Assembly (NCBI GenBank): GCA_002717305.1
Contig: PBDH01000043.1
Location: forward strand, 1 to 17,347
Length of the DNA stretch: 17,347 nt
Direction of reading: 5' to 3'
Origin: Gammaproteobacteria bacterium
GTDB taxonomy: Bacteria; Pseudomonadota; Gammaproteobacteria; Pseudomonadales; Litorivicinaceae
In this document: piece by piece, positions 14,321 to 17,347 of the stretch
Numbering within the stretch: position 1 is the stretch's first letter
Layout: each line of letters begins with the position of its first letter
Notes under the pieces: generated by a model
What the model was told of the DNA's origin: nothing
Seen by the model: only the letters and a program-made list of their open reading frames with translations
Databases searched by the model: none
Program-made: the position numbers and the translations under genes

Positions 14321-15213
14321 CAGTTGCTCTCGAAGTAACCCAGCGACTTTAGTGCACGTTCATCATTCGACCAACTCGCCCTGACCTTGACCCAAAGTTT
14401 TAAAGCGACGCGGGCAATGAGCAGATCTTCTAAACGCTTTCTGGCCTCTATCCCTATTTGTTTCAAACGAGCGCCACCCTCACCTACAAGAATGGCTTTT
14501 TGCCCATCTCGCTCGACCGAGATCAGGGCATGGATTCCAACAAGATCGTCACTACGTTCAAACGACTCAATCTCGACTGTCGTTTCATAAGGTACTTCGT
14601 CACCAAGTTGTCGCGTAATCTGTTCCCTTACAATTTCCGCCGCGAGGAAACGTTCTGAACGATCTGTGATCTGATCTTTATCGTACATAAAAGATCCTGC
14701 CGGAATCTGTTCTCTCAATCCATCAAGCAAAAGTTCCAGATTCAGACTTTTTAGCGCTGAAATAGGAAACACTTCATCAAACACATGATCCGTGATGACT
14801 GTCTGGATATGAGGAAGTAGATCGTTCTTATCTTCTAACTTATCGACTTTGTTAATAACCCAGTAAACGAAACAGTTCGATCGTTGGATCATTCGATAGA
14901 CACGCTCATCGAGTTCGTTCCAAATTTTTCCTTCGGTTAACATCATTATTACATTAACGCCGGCAAGCGCTCGTTCCGCAGATTGATTCATAACACGATT
15001 CATTGCCTTAGGCTGGGCTGTATGCATACCAGGCGTGTCAACAAAAGCAATTTGAATATCACCATCGGTCCAAATACCGAGGATACGATGACGGGTAGTC
15101 TGGGGTTTGCGAGAAGTGATTGACAGTTTGAATCCCAGCACATGATTCAAGAGTGTTGATTTTCCAACATTGGGTCTTCCAACGATAGCAACAAAACCAA
15201 ATTTAGTGTTCAT
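14320..15213 (-). CDS. era: GTPase Era, 16S rRNA and 30S assembly factor
   Basis: Era is a GTPase with a KH domain that binds the 3' end of 16S rRNA and couples 30S maturation to growth. The 297 residues contain the P-loop GRPNVGKST (12-20), the switch region PQTTRHRILG, DTPG (59-62) and NKVD (121-124). A KH domain follows near the C-terminus with the GEGG loop and IGIEARKRLEDL. Length matches E. coli (301). The ATG overlaps the rnc stop by 4 nt (15210-15213), keeping the rnc-era pair typical of proteobacteria, and the stop overlaps recO. Confidence 0.97.
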   Translation of the reverse strand: MNTKFGFVAIVGRPNVGKSTLLNHVLGFKLSITSRKPQTTRHRILGIWTDGDIQIAFVDTPGMHTAQPKAMNRVMNQSAERALAGVNVIMMLTEGKIWNELDERVYRMIQRSNCFVYWVINKVDKLEDKNDLLPHIQTVITDHVFDEVFPISALKSLNLELLLDGLREQIPAGSFMYDKDQITDRSERFLAAEIVREQITRQLGDEVPYETTVEIESFERSDDLVGIHALISVERDGQKAILVGEGGARLKQIGIEARKRLEDLLIARVALKLWVKVRASWSNDERALKSLGYFESN

Positions 15214-15890
15214 AAGACGCTTAAACGAATCAATGCATCTGCCGCTGCTGCTTGCTCCGCCTCACGTCGAGAACCACCGGTCCCTAATGGGAAATCTGTT
15301 AGCCCGTCGACCTGAACCTGAACGCGGAAAATTTGCTGATGCGCAGGACCAAGCACCTCTAAAACTCGATACACCGGCAATCTCTTTTTTTCACGCTGAA
15401 GCCACTCCTGAAGCGCAGTTTTCGGGTCCTTGTCGACCTGATGGGGATTCACAGACGCAAAATCTGACTCAAACCATTTGTTAACTGCTTCCTGACATGC
15501 CACCATCCCTCCGTCGAGGAAAACGGCCCCTATCACCGCTTCCATGGTATCTGCGAGAATAGAATCTCGTCGACGACCACCACTCTTTCTCTCACCGCTG
15601 CCGAGACGGATGGCCTCACCCAATTGAAGTCGCCTCGCGAGCTCCGACAACGACTGACCCCGAACCAAAGACGCACGCATCCGAGTGAGCTTGCCCTCCC
15701 GAGCCTCGGGGTAACGTCTGAACAAGGCCTCTGCTATTACAAAATTAACTATAGAGTCGCCCAAAAATTCAAGCCTCTCGTTATGTGAGGGACCCATGCT
15801 TCGGTGCGTTAAGGCCGACTCTAAACACGCGATATCCTTGAATCGGTAACCCAATCGAGACTGCAAATCGTCTAGATCTGATGAGCTCAC
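15210..15890 (-). CDS. rnc: Ribonuclease III
   Basis: RNase III cuts double-stranded RNA, processing the rRNA precursor and many mRNAs. I chose the GTG at 15890, which overlaps the lepB TGA as GTGA (15887-15890). It gives 226 residues, the E. coli length, and places the catalytic acids at the E. coli numbers: HNERLEFLGDS (36-46) with Glu38, Glu41 and Asp45, then Glu65, and ILADTMEAVIG with Glu117. The double-stranded RNA-binding domain occupies about 155-226 and ends GSRREAEQAAAADALIRL. The frame stays open up to 15950, but that adds 20 residues inside lepB with no counterpart in the family. Coupled to era by ATGA. Confidence 0.96.
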   Translation of the reverse strand: MSSSDLDDLQSRLGYRFKDIACLESALTHRSMGPSHNERLEFLGDSIVNFVIAEALFRRYPEAREGKLTRMRASLVRGQSLSELARRLQLGEAIRLGSGERKSGGRRRDSILADTMEAVIGAVFLDGGMVACQEAVNKWFESDFASVNPHQVDKDPKTALQEWLQREKKRLPVYRVLEVLGPAHQQIFRVQVQVDGLTDFPLGTGGSRREAEQAAAADALIRLSVL

Positions 15891-16636
15891 TGGATGATCC
15901 GAACATCGCTCAAGGAAGGGATAGAAAGAAACGTCTCCCAATGCATCCAAACAGCAAAAGCACGACCGACGATCAAGGAGTCATCGACAAAGCCCCATTC
16001 ACGGCTATCGTTTGAATTATCTCGGTTATCGCCCATCACGAAATACTGCTTGTCTGGAATCAGGATAGGACCAATGTTGCGCCCCGGCATCTTTCTTCGC
16101 CAGATGAGATGCTCGCGATCACCCAACTGTTCAGTAGCTTCCTCAGTAAACGGAGGTATAACGACATTTTCGTCGATGGGTAAAGGGGTCAGCGTCTGGG
16201 CATAACCATTGACATAAACGACCTTATCCCGATACTCGATGGTATCCCCAGGAATACCGACAACACGCTTTATAAAGTTAATACGATTGTCGTCTGGATA
16301 TTTAAAAACCATGACATCCCCGCGCTTTGGCTGTCCTAATTCAACGACCGTAGTACCAAGTACTGGTAAACGAAGCCCATAGTCGAATTTATTAACGAGG
16401 ATGAAATCACCGATCTTCAAAGTCGGCAGCATCGAGCCGCTTGGTATTTGAAAAGGCTCAAAAAGAAAAGAACGCAACACCAAAACAAAAAACAATACTG
16501 GAAAGAATGATCGGCTATAGTCGATTATAATTCCAGGTTCCCCGCCATCGCGTCTACCTTTAAAATAAACGACATCGAGGCCATAAACTACGCCCGTTAC
16601 CAGCACTATAACCACGAGGATAAGTGTGAAGTCCAT
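15887..16636 (-). CDS. lepB: Signal peptidase I
   Basis: LepB is the inner-membrane serine protease that removes signal peptides from exported proteins on the periplasmic side. The 249 residues have two N-terminal membrane segments (about 3-20 and 43-58), then FQIPSGSMLPTLKIGDFILVNK with the nucleophile Ser68, RGDVMVFKYP, FIKRVVGIPGD with the general base Lys123, and the GDNRDNSNDSREWGFV box. E. coli LepB is longer (324); the difference lies in the cytoplasmic and periplasmic loops, and this length is common elsewhere. The gene follows lepA after 3 nt, and its stop overlaps the rnc start. Confidence 0.96.
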   Translation of the reverse strand: MDFTLILVVIVLVTGVVYGLDVVYFKGRRDGGEPGIIIDYSRSFFPVLFFVLVLRSFLFEPFQIPSGSMLPTLKIGDFILVNKFDYGLRLPVLGTTVVELGQPKRGDVMVFKYPDDNRINFIKRVVGIPGDTIEYRDKVVYVNGYAQTLTPLPIDENVVIPPFTEEATEQLGDREHLIWRRKMPGRNIGPILIPDKQYFVMGDNRDNSNDSREWGFVDDSLIVGRAFAVWMHWETFLSIPSLSDVRIIQ

Positions 16637-16639
16637 TTC

Positions 16640-17347
16640 TTAATCTACCCTCAGTACAGCAAGGAATGCATCTTGCGGGATTTCCACACGACCTACCTGT
16701 TTCATTCGTTTTTTACCGGCTTTTTGCTTTTCCAACAACTTACGTTTTCGTGTCGCATCGCCACCATAACATTTTGCGGTCACATTTTTACGCAATGCTT
16801 TAACCGTAGTTCTCGCGATCACATGTCTACCGATCGCTGCTTGTATCGCAACGTCGAACATCTGGCGAGGGATCAACTCTCGTAATTTTTCGGCCAAATC
16901 GCGACCTCGCGCCTGGGAATGGTCCTTGTGCACGATAGCTGCGAGTGCATCCACACGCTCACTGTTAATCAGAATATCAAGTCGAACCAGAGGACAGGTC
17001 TCAAATCGAACGAAGCCATAATCTAATGAACCAAAACCCCGGGTAGCAGACTTCAACCGATCAAAGAAGTCCATAACAACTTCGGCCATAGGCAAGTCAA
17101 ACTCGATTTGTACCTGACTTCCCATGTATTTCAAATCTCTCTGTACCCCCCGTTTTTCGATACAAAGAGTAAGCACAGCGCCAACGTATTCGCTCGGTAC
17201 GAGAATCGTAGCTCCTACAATAGGCTCTCGCATCTCTTCAATTGACCCGACATCTGGAAGCCTTGATGGGTTATCAACCCACAATGTATTTCCGTCAATG
17301 GTTATCACCTCATACACCACAGTTGGAGCTGACGTGATCAAATCCAA
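16640..17347 (-). CDS. lepA: Elongation factor 4 (LepA), C-terminal part
   Basis: LepA/EF4 is a ribosome-associated translational GTPase acting in back-translocation or initiation and 30S biogenesis. Only the last 235 residues lie in the window; the GTPase domain is beyond the right edge, and the TTG at the edge is not a real start. The segment covers REPIVGATILVPSEYVGAV (EF-G domain V-like), DLPMAEVVMDFFDRLKSATRG, and the LepA-specific C-terminal domain with IPRQMFDVAIQAAIG, VTAKCYGGDATRKRKLLEKQ and VEIPQDAFLAVLRVD, all highly typical. It is the first visible gene of the operon ending in acpS, 3 nt before lepB. Confidence 0.97.
   Translation of the reverse strand: MDLITSAPTVVYEVITIDGNTLWVDNPSRLPDVGSIEEMREPIVGATILVPSEYVGAVLTLCIEKRGVQRDLKYMGSQVQIEFDLPMAEVVMDFFDRLKSATRGFGSLDYGFVRFETCPLVRLDILINSERVDALAAIVHKDHSQARGRDLAEKLRELIPRQMFDVAIQAAIGRHVIARTTVKALRKNVTAKCYGGDATRKRKLLEKQKAGKKRMKQVGRVEIPQDAFLAVLRVD

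Noticed and set aside
15891..15950. Longer ribonuclease III starting inside lepB
   Set aside because: The GTG at 15890 gives the exact E. coli length and catalytic numbering.

Overview
The window reads as chromosomal DNA of a gammaproteobacterium with near-balanced base composition by eye. The support is protein resemblance and gene order: the block lepA-lepB-rnc-era-recO-pdxJ-acpS, a GltX of the Pseudomonas type, HrpA with its long C-terminal region, DusA, PpnN and an MlaA homologue. The genus cannot be named from this sequence.

Layout, left to right. Positions 1-1177 (minus strand) hold a three-gene cobalt-type nitrile hydratase cluster in which the beta subunit is encoded as two separate proteins, as in thiocyanate hydrolase; the alpha gene runs off the left edge. 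A small unrecognised ORF (1174-1362) lies just upstream and may continue to 1420 through a frame break. Positions 1363-1813 hold no gene I can support, only small inverted repeats. A tRNA-Pro(CGG) gene follows at 1814-1890, converging on gltX (1907-3400, minus). Upstream of gltX is a small H-NS-family gene with a TTG start (3453-3809). A 77% AT intergenic region with repeated TTAATTCAAC motifs separates it from the plus-strand pair dusA-tal, joined by an ATGA overlap.

The minus-strand pair hrpA-mlaA (10290 to 5858) is also joined by ATGA, and its tail overlaps the end of tal by 15 bp. Divergent from hrpA are ppnN and an acyltransferase of the PlsC family on the plus strand. The right third is a compact minus-strand operon, lepA (partial), lepB, rnc, era, recO, pdxJ, acpS. 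From lepB onward, consecutive genes overlap by 1-4 nt.

Most of the window is ordinary housekeeping: translation (gltX, tRNA-Pro, dusA, lepA), RNA processing (rnc, era, hrpA), membrane biogenesis and protein export (mlaA, plsC-like, acpS, lepB), cofactor and nucleotide metabolism (pdxJ, ppnN, tal) and repair (recO). The parts worth a second look are the split-beta nitrile hydratase with its frame-broken leader ORF and hairpin, the H-NS control region, an MlaA with no lipobox cysteine, and several genes whose best start is not ATG (hns-like TTG, hrpA TTG, acyltransferase possibly CTG, rnc GTG). I see no CRISPR array, insertion sequence, phage gene or defence system, and no clearly new multi-gene system.
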